This document shows, piece by piece, positions 1-7,642 of a stretch of DNA of 31,713 bases (position 1 is its first letter; the number at the start of each line of letters is the position of its first letter). The notes beneath the pieces were generated by a model. The model was given only the letters and a program-made list of their open reading frames with translations. It did no database searches and was not told the DNA's origin. A program made the position numbers and the translations under genes. Source of the stretch: an uncultured Collinsella sp. (GTDB taxonomy: Bacteria > Actinomycetota > Coriobacteriia > Coriobacteriales > Coriobacteriaceae); the NCBI GenBank assembly GCA_958437495.1, contig CAUBOH010000021.1:1-31713 (forward strand). The letters are read 5' to 3'.

Positions 1-44
1 TCTTAATCCCAAGGTCCAGGGTTCGAACCCCTGACGGCCCACCA
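1..44 (+). tRNA. tRNA-Lys (anticodon CTT), 3' part
   Basis: The window opens inside a tRNA. Bases 2-4 read CTT in the anticodon position, preceded by T and followed by AA. The T arm pairs CAGGG (17-21) with CCCTG (29-33) around the loop TTCGAAC. The 3' acceptor strand ACGGCCC, discriminator A and an encoded CCA end at 44. The 5' half, including the D arm, lies outside the window. A CTT anticodon decodes lysine AAG. Confidence 0.88.
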
Positions 45-53
45 AAGCATGTT

Positions 54-84
54 AAAGCGACTGGCTTCGGCTGGTCGCTTTTTT
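54..84 (+). terminator. Rho-independent terminator of the tRNA
   Basis: A 9-bp stem (57-65 with 70-78, two G-T wobbles) closes a TTCG tetraloop and runs directly into six T at 79-84. It lies 10 bases after the tRNA CCA end, so it most likely ends the tRNA transcript. Confidence 0.85.
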
Positions 85-140
85 GTTAACCGTACATGGG
101 GTCGAACCCGTAAGGGCGCGGAGTTGAAAAATCTGCACCG

Positions 141-215
141 TGATTCCCTTAGTGAAAACACGGCTAAAGCCCCCGTAAGCGTGTTCTCCCTAAGGGAATC
201 ATGCTTACGGGGGCT
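141..215. repeat. Two interleaved inverted repeats (A-B-A'-B')
   Basis: Arm A (141-162) pairs with A' (180-201) over 22 bp with two mismatches. Arm B (168-180) lies in the loop of A/A' and is perfectly complementary over 13 bp to B' (203-215), which begins two bases after A' ends. The loops are too short for both stems to form at once, so two alternative hairpins are the likely reading. The core CCCGTAAG also occurs at 108-115. No ORF of credible quality covers the region. It lies between the tRNA terminator and the 3' end of the flavoprotein gene on the opposite strand. Confidence 0.75.
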
Positions 216-261
216 CGTTGCATGTTGAGAAGTTGTGAGCAAACCCTAAGTAAGAATCGAC

Positions 262-1788
262 TTAGTCCGCTCGATAATGGGAACCGAGACTTTCGGTTCG
301 GTTGCGCATGGCTTTGACCATCTCCGTTGCCAATTGAATCTGCGACTGTAGGCGGGTGAGGACAGCGATTTCGCTGTCGTTGGCGTGCGGCTTATTTAGA
401 GCTGTGGCTTCGTCTTGCAGGCTCTCAAGCTCGTGCAGCGCCTTGGACAGGCCCGCTTCGGTCCTGTTGATCATGCAATAGGTACTCATTGTGTGTTTGA
501 GGCAGCGGGTCAGGCGCTCGGCGTCTGTTGTGGCAATGCCGTACTGGGGGAGGGCGATATCCACCGGTGCGTCCGCCTCGGGAGCGTCCAGCGCTGCTTG
601 GGCTGCCGAGGCGCCCGCGATACGCCCAAACACGATGCCGTTGGCGCTTGACAGGCCACCAATGCGATCGGCGCCGTGCATGCCGCCTGTCGCCTCGCCG
701 CAGGCGTAGAGACCTTCGACGCCCGTGAAGGCTGTCTTGTCGATTTTGATACCTCCGTTGGCGGCGTGGGCATACATCGCCACGCGCATCTCGTCGGTCG
801 GTGCGATGCCGTGCTCGTCTTGGAGCCAGGTGGCAAAGGTCTGCACAAACTCGGGGACGTCCTCGCGGGGGAAGTCGTAGTGGAGCGCCAGGCCTTCGGC
901 ACCTGCTTGATCGATGGCAAGATCGATGGCGCGGGAGGCCAAGCGCGAGGTGAATGGACCATATCCAGAGCGTTCCTCGAGCAGATCGTCCAACTTTTCG
1001 TCAGCAATATCGACCGGTTGATCAAACGTGACATAACGCCAGGTCTTCTCGTTAAAGACAAGGTTTCGCTTGGGCTCGATGAAGCCGGGCATCATCTGCA
1101 TGAACTCTATATTAGTGAGCGTTGCGCCGTGTGTCAGCGCGATGGCCTGCGAGGAGCTGAGCACGTCGGCGGAACTGAGGCTGCGCTCGAATAGGCCACC
1201 CGTGCCGCCCGCAGCGATGATAATGGCCCTGGCTACCATAGGCACGAGATGCTCGCTTGCGTGGTCGTAGAGCACGGCGCCGACAATCTTTCCATTCGTA
1301 TCTTCAACAAGGTCTATAAGCTCGTGGCGGGGGAGCAGGCGAATGCCGAGACACTCGATCTGGGCCGCACACGCGTCCTCAAGGGGCTTGCGGGTGAGGC
1401 CGCGCCACATACGCGTCTTATGGTCAAAGCAGGGGATAAATTGCTTTTGCTGGGCGCTCTCGGCGCTTTGTGGACGTTGGAGCTTAACACCTAGACCCTG
1501 CTCGAGCCATTGGATGGCCTGAGGAATACCGTGGACGAACGTCTGGACGAGCTCGGGGTCGGCAACGCCGCCACCGACGGTCTGGATGGTATCGATGAGG
1601 TCCTGTTCGTCGTCTTCGTCGACGGGGCCAATAAGGCCGAGACCCCAGGTTCCCGGGAAAAAGCTCGATCCGCTCATAGTCTTGCCGGCGCTTGCTATGG
1701 CAACGGTCGCGCCCGCGCGCGCCGCTTCGATGGCGGCGCAAAGGCCCGCAATGCCAGATCCAATTACCAGTACATCAGTCGATTCCAT
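262..1788 (-). CDS. Fumarate-reductase/aspartate-oxidase family flavoprotein
   Basis: A 508-residue FAD-dependent oxidoreductase. The N-terminus carries the dinucleotide-binding motif VIGSGIAGL (residues 8-16). The C-terminal part has GLYACGEATGGMHGADRIGG, the pattern of fumarate reductase and succinate dehydrogenase flavoproteins and of L-aspartate oxidase. No signal peptide or Tat motif is seen, and no heme or FMN domain, so it is probably cytoplasmic. An upstream ATG at 1845 is in frame, but the ATG at 1788 has AAAGGA six bases before it and sits just ahead of the FAD motif, so it was chosen. It stands alone with no nad genes beside it, so the substrate (fumarate, aspartate or another acid) cannot be fixed from context. 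Confidence 0.85.
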   Translation of the reverse strand: MESTDVLVIGSGIAGLCAAIEAARAGATVAIASAGKTMSGSSFFPGTWGLGLIGPVDEDDEQDLIDTIQTVGGGVADPELVQTFVHGIPQAIQWLEQGLGVKLQRPQSAESAQQKQFIPCFDHKTRMWRGLTRKPLEDACAAQIECLGIRLLPRHELIDLVEDTNGKIVGAVLYDHASEHLVPMVARAIIIAAGGTGGLFERSLSSADVLSSSQAIALTHGATLTNIEFMQMMPGFIEPKRNLVFNEKTWRYVTFDQPVDIADEKLDDLLEERSGYGPFTSRLASRAIDLAIDQAGAEGLALHYDFPREDVPEFVQTFATWLQDEHGIAPTDEMRVAMYAHAANGGIKIDKTAFTGVEGLYACGEATGGMHGADRIGGLSSANGIVFGRIAGASAAQAALDAPEADAPVDIALPQYGIATTDAERLTRCLKHTMSTYCMINRTEAGLSKALHELESLQDEATALNKPHANDSEIAVLTRLQSQIQLATEMVKAMRNRTESLGSHYRAD

Positions 1789-2210
1789 CGGATTCCTTTC
1801 TCGTCCGGCGCATTGTCGCATGGGCGATTGACTAATGCGATGCAAAGGCCACGCTAATCGGTAAAGGGCGAATATGGCAGGTGGACGTCATACGCATTCG
1901 CCGGCTTCGTCTCCGGGCATCTCGTATTTCGCTGAAACTGATATATCGGACCTCTGTTTTGGAGTAGTCAATTTGAGACGGGGCTTTATGAGCCGCCCTG
2001 CGCCTCGGGTCGATCCGCTCGGCACGAAATGGGCCTATCTACTACATTTGAGCGGTCACCCCCAACCATATCGAGAATCACAAAATCAAAACCGCAGGTA
2101 GACGGCTTATTGATTTTCAAAAAACCCAGCTATGGTCGACCCATGCGGGTTAAACGTAGTAGATGGGCCACTTTCGTGGCGCAATCCAAAGCGATTGGCT
2201 GTTTTGGAAT
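1789..2210. other. Intergenic region, non-coding
   Basis: Over 400 bases between two minus-strand genes. Short ORFs here have no ribosome-binding site or recognisable product. A minus-strand TTGACT at 1966-1971 faces a weak AT-rich stretch at 1941-1947, a poor candidate promoter for the flavoprotein gene. The right half holds the palindromic repeat listed separately. Confidence 0.5.
2029..2172. repeat. MITE-like imperfect long inverted repeat
   Basis: The ends are inverted copies. GGCCTATCTACTACATTTG at the left matches the reverse complement of the right end, GGCCCATCTACTACGTTTA, with three differences. Further in, CAACCATA (left) matches CGACCATA (right, reverse complement), and AAAATCAA appears in both arms next to the centre. 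The 144-base unit could fold into a long interrupted hairpin. It contains no gene. It resembles non-autonomous palindromic repeats spread between genes, but only one copy is seen in this window. Confidence 0.6.
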
Positions 2211-2244
2211 AAAAAAGAGCCGCTACCCGGGTGGGTAGCGGCTC
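2211..2244 (-). terminator. Rho-independent terminator of the GGGtGRT operon
   Basis: A perfect 12-bp stem (2217-2228 with 2233-2244) with a 4-base loop. On the minus strand it is followed by six T (plus-strand A run 2211-2216). It lies 36 bases after the stop of the GGGtGRT gene. Confidence 0.9.
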
Positions 2245-2279
2245 CAAAGCTCAACTATATGAGCATCGCGCGGGCGCGA

Positions 2280-3284
2280 TTAGGCCTTGAGGGCCTCCTC
2301 GACGGCGACAGCGCAGGCGACGGTGGCACCGACCATGGGGTTGTTGCCCATGCCGATGAGACCCATCATGTCGACGTGCGCAGGCACGGAGGAGGAGCCG
2401 GCGAACTGGGCGTCGGAGTGCATGCGGCCCATGGTGTCGGTCATGCCGTAGGAGGCGGGGCCGGCGCCCATGTTGTCCGGGTGCAGGGTACGGCCAGTGC
2501 CGCCACCAGAAGCGACGGAGAAGTACTTCTTGCCAGCCTCGAGGCGCTCCTTCTTGTAGGTGCCAGCGACGGGGTGCTGGAAGCGCGTGGGGTTGGTGGA
2601 GTTACCGGTGATCGAGATGTCGACGTTCTCGTGCCACATGATGGCAACGCCCTCGCGGACGTCGTCGGCGCCGTAGCAGTTGACGGCGGCGCGGGGACCA
2701 TCGGAGTAGGGGATGGTCTCGACGACCTTGAGCTCGCTCGTGAAGTAGTCGAACTGGGTCTTCACGTAGGTGAAGCCGTTGATGCGGGCGATGATCTGGG
2801 CGGCGTCCTTGCCCAGACCGTTGAGGATAACGCGCAGCGGCTTCTTGCGAGCCTTGTTGGCGTTCAGAGCCAGGCCGATAGCGCCCTCAGCGGCAGCGAA
2901 GGACTCGTGGCCAGCCAGGAAGGCGAAGCACTCGGTGTCGTCGGAGAGCAGCATAGCGCCCAGGTTGCCGTGGCCCAGACCGACCTTGCGGTCCTCGGCG
3001 ACGGAGCCGGGAACGGTGAAGGCCTGGATGCCCTCGCCGATGATGGCGGCAGCCTCAGAAGCGGTCTTGGCGCCACGCTTGACAGCGAGAGCGCAGCCGA
3101 GGGTGTAGGCCCACTCGGCGTTCTGGAAGGCGATGGACTGGGTGTTGTTGACGATCTCACGCGGGTTGAAGCCCTTGTCGGTGCAGATCTGCAGAGCTTC
3201 CTCGAGGGAGGCGATGCCGTTGTCGGCGAGGCACTTGTTGATCTTGTCAGCGCGGCGCTCGTAACCTTCGAACGTAACAGTCAT
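2280..3284 (-). CDS. GGGtGRT family protein
   Basis: A 334-residue protein of the family named after its motif, seen here as GGGTGRT at residues 260-266 (context SVASGGGTGRTLHPDN). The family is known for sitting beside NifU-like scaffold genes, as it does here, but I know of no established biochemical role. The sequence has no signal peptide or clear membrane segment, so it is probably cytoplasmic. The ATG at 3284 has AGGGAGG upstream. It lies 18 bases after the scaffold gene and ahead of a strong terminator, so the two form a bicistronic operon with this gene second. A role in Fe-S cluster or metal handling is inference from the partnership. Confidence 0.85.
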   Translation of the reverse strand: MTVTFEGYERRADKINKCLADNGIASLEEALQICTDKGFNPREIVNNTQSIAFQNAEWAYTLGCALAVKRGAKTASEAAAIIGEGIQAFTVPGSVAEDRKVGLGHGNLGAMLLSDDTECFAFLAGHESFAAAEGAIGLALNANKARKKPLRVILNGLGKDAAQIIARINGFTYVKTQFDYFTSELKVVETIPYSDGPRAAVNCYGADDVREGVAIMWHENVDISITGNSTNPTRFQHPVAGTYKKERLEAGKKYFSVASGGGTGRTLHPDNMGAGPASYGMTDTMGRMHSDAQFAGSSSVPAHVDMMGLIGMGNNPMVGATVACAVAVEEALKA

Positions 3285-3302
3285 AGTTATTTCCCTCCCT
3301 TT

Positions 3303-4037
3303 CTACTCGTGAACCGGGAACACGCTGGCGACGGAGTGAGTCTCCTCGTCGGTGCGCGGGTCGATGTACTTGGCAGCGTTGTCCCACTGACCATAGTGGC
3401 CCATAGCGCCAGCGATGGCCTCCTCGGGGGTCTTGCCGGCCTTGACGGCGTCGGTGAACTTGCCGAGGTTCAGGAACTCGAACGCGATGATCTCGTTCTT
3501 GTCGTTGAGAGCCATGCGGGTGACGTAGCCCTGAGCGAGCTCGAGGTAACGAGCGCCCTTGGCCTTGGTGCCGAACATGGTGCCGACCTGAGAGCGAAGG
3601 CCCTTGCCGAGGTCGTCGAGGGAGGCGCCCACGGGCAGGCCGCCCTCGGAGAACGCGGTCTGGCTGCGGCCGTAAACGATCTGCAGGAAGATCTCGCGCA
3701 TAGCGACGTTGATGGCGTCGCAGACGAGGTCGGTGTTGAGGGCCTCGAGGATGGTCTTACCGGGAAGGATCTCGGAAGCCATGGCGGCAGAGTGGGTCAT
3801 GCCCGAGCAGCCGATGGTCTCAACGAGGGCCTCCTCGATGATGCCGTCCTTGACGTTCAGCGTGAGCTTGCAGGCGCCCTGCTGAGGTGCGCACCAACCC
3901 ACACCGTGCGTAAGACCGGAGATGTCGGAAATCTCCTTAGCCTGGACCCACTTGCCCTCCTCGGGGATGGGTGCGGGGCCGTGGTATGCACCCTTGGCAA
4001 CGGGGCACATGTTCTCCACTTCCTGTGAGTACTGCAT
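3303..4037 (-). CDS. NifU-like iron-sulfur cluster assembly scaffold
   Basis: A 244-residue protein resembling the NifU/IscU N-terminal scaffold domain with extra sequence. Cysteines lie at 11, 49, 56, 77 and 106; C49 (GWCAPQQ) and C77 (IGCSGMTHSAAMAS) sit in scaffold-like contexts and are candidate cluster ligands. The frame is open upstream to 4202, but the ATG at 4037 follows a strong AGAGGAGAGG site and begins a typical sequence, so the longer version was rejected. It is co-transcribed with the GGGtGRT gene. Together with the suf operon 2 kb away, this makes two scaffold systems in one neighbourhood. Confidence 0.82.
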   Translation of the reverse strand: MQYSQEVENMCPVAKGAYHGPAPIPEEGKWVQAKEISDISGLTHGVGWCAPQQGACKLTLNVKDGIIEEALVETIGCSGMTHSAAMASEILPGKTILEALNTDLVCDAINVAMREIFLQIVYGRSQTAFSEGGLPVGASLDDLGKGLRSQVGTMFGTKAKGARYLELAQGYVTRMALNDKNEIIAFEFLNLGKFTDAVKAGKTPEEAIAGAMGHYGQWDNAAKYIDPRTDEETHSVASVFPVHE

Positions 4038-4430
4038 GCCTCTCCTCTCTATCGTGTTGGCGTCCCGTCTGGGGGTCGTGGCTGGCGATTGCCGGGCGAC
4101 CCTTCGAAAGGGACATGACATGCAGCCCCTATAATACCGCGAAATGCACGGAATATTCGGCGAACGGCTCAGTTTTCGTAGCGAGAAGCGCGGAACTTTC
4201 AATTGAAGCGATTTAAATTAGGTATATTCATCAGAAGTGCGTGTCACATATTTGTCGTTTTTGGTCATCTTTCGGAAACGTCGCATTGTCTGACCTGTGC
4301 TGCGGTGCCGTTCGCCGGCTGTTTGCTGCCATTTGCCGTGCGCAGATGCCATTTTACGTGTTTGTTTTGATAGCACGCTTCAATCGTGGTGTATTGGAAG
4401 GCGCAAGTTGATCCCGCTAAAGGGGGTGCC
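4038..4430. other. Divergent intergenic region
   Basis: About 390 bases between the scaffold gene (minus) and the RAYT-like gene (plus). It must hold promoters for both. AT-rich patches occur at 4128-4136 and 4203-4228, but none has two well-spaced hexamers. No RNA gene or stable hairpin with a T-run was found. Confidence 0.4.
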
Positions 4431-5234
4431 GTGCAGCGCGTTTGGAGAACGGTCACCGGTTTTTACCATGTTTCGGCCCGAGGCACCGGAAAACAGATCA
4501 TCTTTGAGACCGATGACGACCGGTGGGAGTTTTTGGAGCTGATGCGAGACTGCTGCCGCGATGCCGGCGTGACGGTCGTGGCGTGGTGTCTCATGAGCGA
4601 CTACGTGGATCTGGTACTCTCGGACTATGAGGACACGATGAGCGCGGCGATGCAACGTCTGCTTTTGACGTACGCTCGTCGGTTCAACAAACGTACCGGA
4701 CGCTCCGGACATTTATTCCAAAACCGCTTTGACCGGCGCTCGCTCGACAGCGATCGATATTTGATGGCTGCTATTCGCTCCGTGCATGCCAATCCGCAGG
4801 AGGCGGGTATTGCTCTGATCGAGCGCTATCCATGGAGCAGCTTTGCCGAGTATCTACGGGCCTACGACAACGATATGACGAGGGGATTTTCCGACCCTTC
4901 TTGCGTGCTTGATCTTTTTGGTTCTGCCAAGGCCTTTATTGCCTATTCGCTTTCGACGTCCGACAGCCGCGAGCCGACGATGCCCGATCTGGAAGAGACG
5001 GAGTGGGAGCGGTACGCCTTTGCCGAAAAGTTGGCGAAGGGTCTCGGGGTTCCGCTCCACGAGGTTAAAGCCGCATCGTCGGCGCAGCGCGATATCGTAA
5101 TTCTTGGATTGCACGATGCCGGATTTACGGTGCGTCAGATTGAGCGATATTCGGGGATTGGCAAAAGTACCGTTTCTCGCATTGTGCGCGCCCGTGCGCG
5201 AGCGGCGGTGCTGACTGGTGGAAACGTGGTGTAG
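4431..5234 (+). CDS. RAYT / IS200-like (Y1) transposase-type protein with degraded HUH motif and C-terminal HTH
   Basis: A 267-residue protein related to REP-associated tyrosine transposases. Family signatures are FYHVSARGTGKQIIF (residues 11-25), RSGHLFQNRF (91-100) and a YLMAAIRSVHANPQEAG segment. The usual MPNHVHLLL, which carries the HUH metal-binding histidines, reads MSDYVDLVL (55-63), so Tyr and Asp replace both histidines. The C-terminus (about 226-253, GFTVRQIERYSGIGKSTVSR) is a helix-turn-helix. The GTG at 4431 has AAAGGGGGT just upstream; an earlier in-frame GTG at 4386 has no ribosome-binding site. The frame is intact and there are no insertion-sequence ends. A domesticated DNA-binding role is plausible but inferred. 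Confidence 0.8.
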   Translation: MQRVWRTVTGFYHVSARGTGKQIIFETDDDRWEFLELMRDCCRDAGVTVVAWCLMSDYVDLVLSDYEDTMSAAMQRLLLTYARRFNKRTGRSGHLFQNRFDRRSLDSDRYLMAAIRSVHANPQEAGIALIERYPWSSFAEYLRAYDNDMTRGFSDPSCVLDLFGSAKAFIAYSLSTSDSREPTMPDLEETEWERYAFAEKLAKGLGVPLHEVKAASSAQRDIVILGLHDAGFTVRQIERYSGIGKSTVSRIVRARARAAVLTGGNVV

Positions 5235-5825
5235 GGCCGCCTGTGCACCGCAGCCGGGGCCGCCCATACGCCACAACCATTGTTCTAAAAGCTTGGTACG
5301 GAAACTGCGCATCTAGATTTGCATAGAACGGTCGCCGTCATGCATGAAATAACGGCTTAGTTCGGTTTTGCCCGTGCCTACCCCCTTCTACGCCGTGCAA
5401 AAAGCGGAGTATTCAGCATCGTGGTACTGTCGGCACCGTCGCAATTTTGCAACATACGGGCCCCCGAAGCTATTTATGCCTGTCGATACGCCCCGAAGCT
5501 CATGTTTGCGCCCCCTGAGACCTCGATGCTTGTTCTAAATCGCAATATAAAGGCGACTGGAGATGTTGATTAACGCTTCCGATGCGTATACACACGGCTT
5601 GGCGTGCTGAATACTCGCAAAAATGCACGCCGCACCCTAGGGGACCCGTCTGCGGCAGGCGCGAGGCGTGCCGAAGCTCAGCAGAACGGGGCTTGGCACT
5701 TTGCTTAGAGTGCCCGTGGCCCAGCCCCAAGCCTTTGGTACGGTGGAAAATGCTCGTGTTCGCGGTTGGCCGTGCGTTAAATGACAGACGGGGCGCCGGA
5801 CGCGTGGACTGTTTGTGCCCTCGTT
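5235..5825. other. Long intergenic region after the RAYT-like gene
   Basis: Nearly 600 bases with no convincing gene on either strand. It holds the inverted 24-base motif pair listed separately and a 10-base direct repeat CCCCGAAGCT at 5462-5471 and 5491-5500. I compared it with RNase P RNA and tmRNA landmarks and saw no match. A small RNA cannot be excluded. Confidence 0.5.
5395..5628. repeat. Inverted pair of a 24-base motif (REP/BIME-like)
   Basis: Bases 5395-5418 (plus) and 5605-5628 (minus) share GTGCA at one end and GAGTATTCAGCA at the other, with a divergent 7-base middle. They lie head to head about 190 bases apart, just downstream of the RAYT-like gene, the arrangement expected of REP elements around a RAYT. 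Only these two copies were found in the window. Confidence 0.55.
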
Positions 5826-5860
5826 AAAAAAGCCGAGCCGCCCGTTTTGGGCGGCTCGGC
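5826..5860 (-). terminator. Rho-independent terminator of the suf operon
   Basis: A perfect 12-bp GC-rich stem (5832-5843 with 5849-5860) with a 5-base loop. On the minus strand it is followed by six T. It lies about 30 bases after the sufU stop codon. Confidence 0.9.
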
Positions 5861-5889
5861 AATCAAAATCCTTGGATTTGGGACATCCG

Positions 5890-6324
5890 CTACTGGTTAG
5901 CTTGCCCCTCGAGCATGCCGTCGAGGGTGCGCCAGGCGAGCTCGGCGCACTTGACGCGGGCGGGCATGTGCGAGATGTCCTGAAGCTGGGCGGCCTCGTC
6001 CAGGTCTTCCAGGTCCTCCTCGGAGATCTCTTCGCCGCGGATCATGGCCAGGAAGAGCCCTGCTAGACGGCGCGCCTCCTCGACCGTCTCGCCGGTGATG
6101 AGGTCGGCCATGATGTCGGCGCTGGCCTGGCTGATGGCGCAGCCGTGGCCGGTAAACGAGGCCTCCTCGATTACATCGTTCTCGACACGCAGCTGCAGAG
6201 TGAGCTCGTCGCCGCAGCTGGGGTTGATGCCGTCGTGCTCGTGCGTGGGGGCATCCATCTCGTACTTGTAGTCGGGGTGCGAGTTGTGCTCCATAAACGT
6301 GGTGGAGGTGTACAGATTACCCAT
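5890..6324 (-). CDS. sufU: SufU, Fe-S assembly sulfur-relay protein
   Basis: A 144-residue SufU. It has the three conserved cysteines expected of the zinc-binding, sulfur-accepting site: C37 (NPSCGDEL), C62 (GHGCAISQASADIM) and C126 (RVKCAELAW). In SUF systems of Gram-positive bacteria, SufU receives persulfide sulfur from SufS and passes it to the SufBCD scaffold. The ATG at 6324 overlaps the end of sufS by 8 bases (ATGGGTAA), indicating translational coupling. A longer frame open to 6591 lies inside sufS and was rejected. It is the last gene of the operon, just before the terminator. Confidence 0.93.
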   Translation of the reverse strand: MGNLYTSTTFMEHNSHPDYKYEMDAPTHEHDGINPSCGDELTLQLRVENDVIEEASFTGHGCAISQASADIMADLITGETVEEARRLAGLFLAMIRGEEISEEDLEDLDEAAQLQDISHMPARVKCAELAWRTLDGMLEGQANQ

Positions 6325-7642
6325 TGAACGTGCTCCAAACGTGATGAAGGCCGGCGATGAACTTGTCGATATCGGCCTTGTCGTTGTAGAAGGCCACGCT
6401 GGCGCGGCAGCAGGCGAGGTTCTCGACGCCCAGCCAGGTGAGCAGCGGCTGCGCGCAGTGGTGGCCGGCGCGGATGCACACGCCGTCCATGTCCATGATG
6501 CTTGCGACATCGTGCGGGTGGATACCCTTGACGTTAAAGCTGACGACGCCGTGATGGTTGTCCCAGTAGATGGAGCCGATGATCTGGACAAAGTCGAGCT
6601 GCATGAGCTCGCCCATCAGGTAGTGGACGAGTGCCTTCTCGCGGGCTTGGATGTTTTCGTAGCCCACCGTGTTGACCAGGTAATCAAGCGCCGCGCCCGT
6701 GGCGAAGATGCCGGCGGCGTCCTGCGTGCCTGCCTCGAACTTCTCGGGGACGGGCGCCCAGATGGCATCCTGCTCGGTGACCGAATCGATCATCTCGCCG
6801 CCGGTAAGCATGGGCGGCATGGCGTTGAGCAGGTCCATCTTGCCCCACAGCACGCCGATGCCCATGGGGCCCATGGCCTTGTGCGCGCTAAAGGCAAAGA
6901 AGTCGGCGCCTAGATCGGCCACGTTGACCGGCATGTGCGGCAGCGACTGTGCGCCGTCGACGACCAGATAGCCGCCGTACTTGTGTACGAGCTTGCCGAG
7001 GTTCTTGACCGGATTCTCGACGCCCAGGACGTTAGAGACTTGACCCACGGCCAAGATCTTGGTTTTGGGGCCCACCTTGGACAGAACCTCCTCGGTCGTG
7101 AGCTGGCCGGTCTTGGTGGGGTAGAGGTAAACGAGCTTGGCACCGGTCTCGCGGCAGACCTGCTGCCACGGGATCAGGTTGGAGTGGTGCTCCATGATGG
7201 TGATGACGACCTCGTCACCGGGCTCGAGCACCGTGGGTGCAAAGCTCTTGGCGACCAGGTTGAGCGACTCGCTCGTGTTGCGGGTGAAGACGATCTCGTT
7301 GGCCTGGGCAGCGCCGATGAGGTCGGCGATCTGCTGGCGCACCTTCGCGATAGCCTCGGTGGCCTCGACAGACAGCGAGTACAGGCCACGCAGGGGGTTG
7401 GCGTTCATGCGCTGGTAGAAGTCACGCTCGGCGTCGAGCACGCAGGCGGGGCGCTGCGCGGTGGCGGCGCTATCGAGGAAGGCGATCTCGGGGTGCTGCT
7501 GGAACAGCGGGAACTGCGCCTTGTAGGGATTGGTCTCGATGTCGACGGTAGGCCAGCCGCGCGAGGCCTCGTCGCTGGCGTCGAACTCCATGGGCTCGGG
7601 GGCAGTACAGGTATCGCATTTAACGTGCTCGGTGTCGATCAT
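6317..7642 (-). CDS. sufS: Cysteine desulfurase SufS
   Basis: A 441-residue PLP enzyme that removes sulfur from cysteine for Fe-S cluster assembly. The PLP lysine is K255 in FSAHKAMGPMGIG. D229 and Q232 (VVDGAQ) position the cofactor. C396 in RAGHHCAQP is the persulfide-carrying cysteine. An N-terminal extension of roughly 35-40 residues with two cysteines (C9, C12) precedes the usual start of the fold. The start ATG overlaps the sufD stop (ATGA), and the last sufD codons supply its GAGGAGG ribosome-binding site. Confidence 0.95.
   Translation of the reverse strand: MIDTEHVKCDTCTAPEPMEFDASDEASRGWPTVDIETNPYKAQFPLFQQHPEIAFLDSAATAQRPACVLDAERDFYQRMNANPLRGLYSLSVEATEAIAKVRQQIADLIGAAQANEIVFTRNTSESLNLVAKSFAPTVLEPGDEVVITIMEHHSNLIPWQQVCRETGAKLVYLYPTKTGQLTTEEVLSKVGPKTKILAVGQVSNVLGVENPVKNLGKLVHKYGGYLVVDGAQSLPHMPVNVADLGADFFAFSAHKAMGPMGIGVLWGKMDLLNAMPPMLTGGEMIDSVTEQDAIWAPVPEKFEAGTQDAAGIFATGAALDYLVNTVGYENIQAREKALVHYLMGELMQLDFVQIIGSIYWDNHHGVVSFNVKGIHPHDVASIMDMDGVCIRAGHHCAQPLLTWLGVENLACCRASVAFYNDKADIDKFIAGLHHVWSTFNG

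Noticed and set aside
2163..4028. A 621-codon plus-strand ORF antisense to the GGGtGRT and scaffold genes
   Set aside because: It is low-complexity in Gly/Ala/Val/Asp/Leu and mirrors two well-supported minus-strand genes; long antisense frames are expected in GC-rich codon usage.
4203..4228. Promoter TTGAAG...TATATT upstream of the RAYT-like gene
   Set aside because: The spacer is only 14 bases, too short for a normal sigma-70 promoter, and the gene is 200 bases further on.
5455..5730. Possible structured RNA (tmRNA or RNase P-like) on the minus strand
   Set aside because: A GACAGG-type string near GGGGGCGCAAAC looked suggestive, but no tRNA-like ends, tag frame or conserved core could be found.
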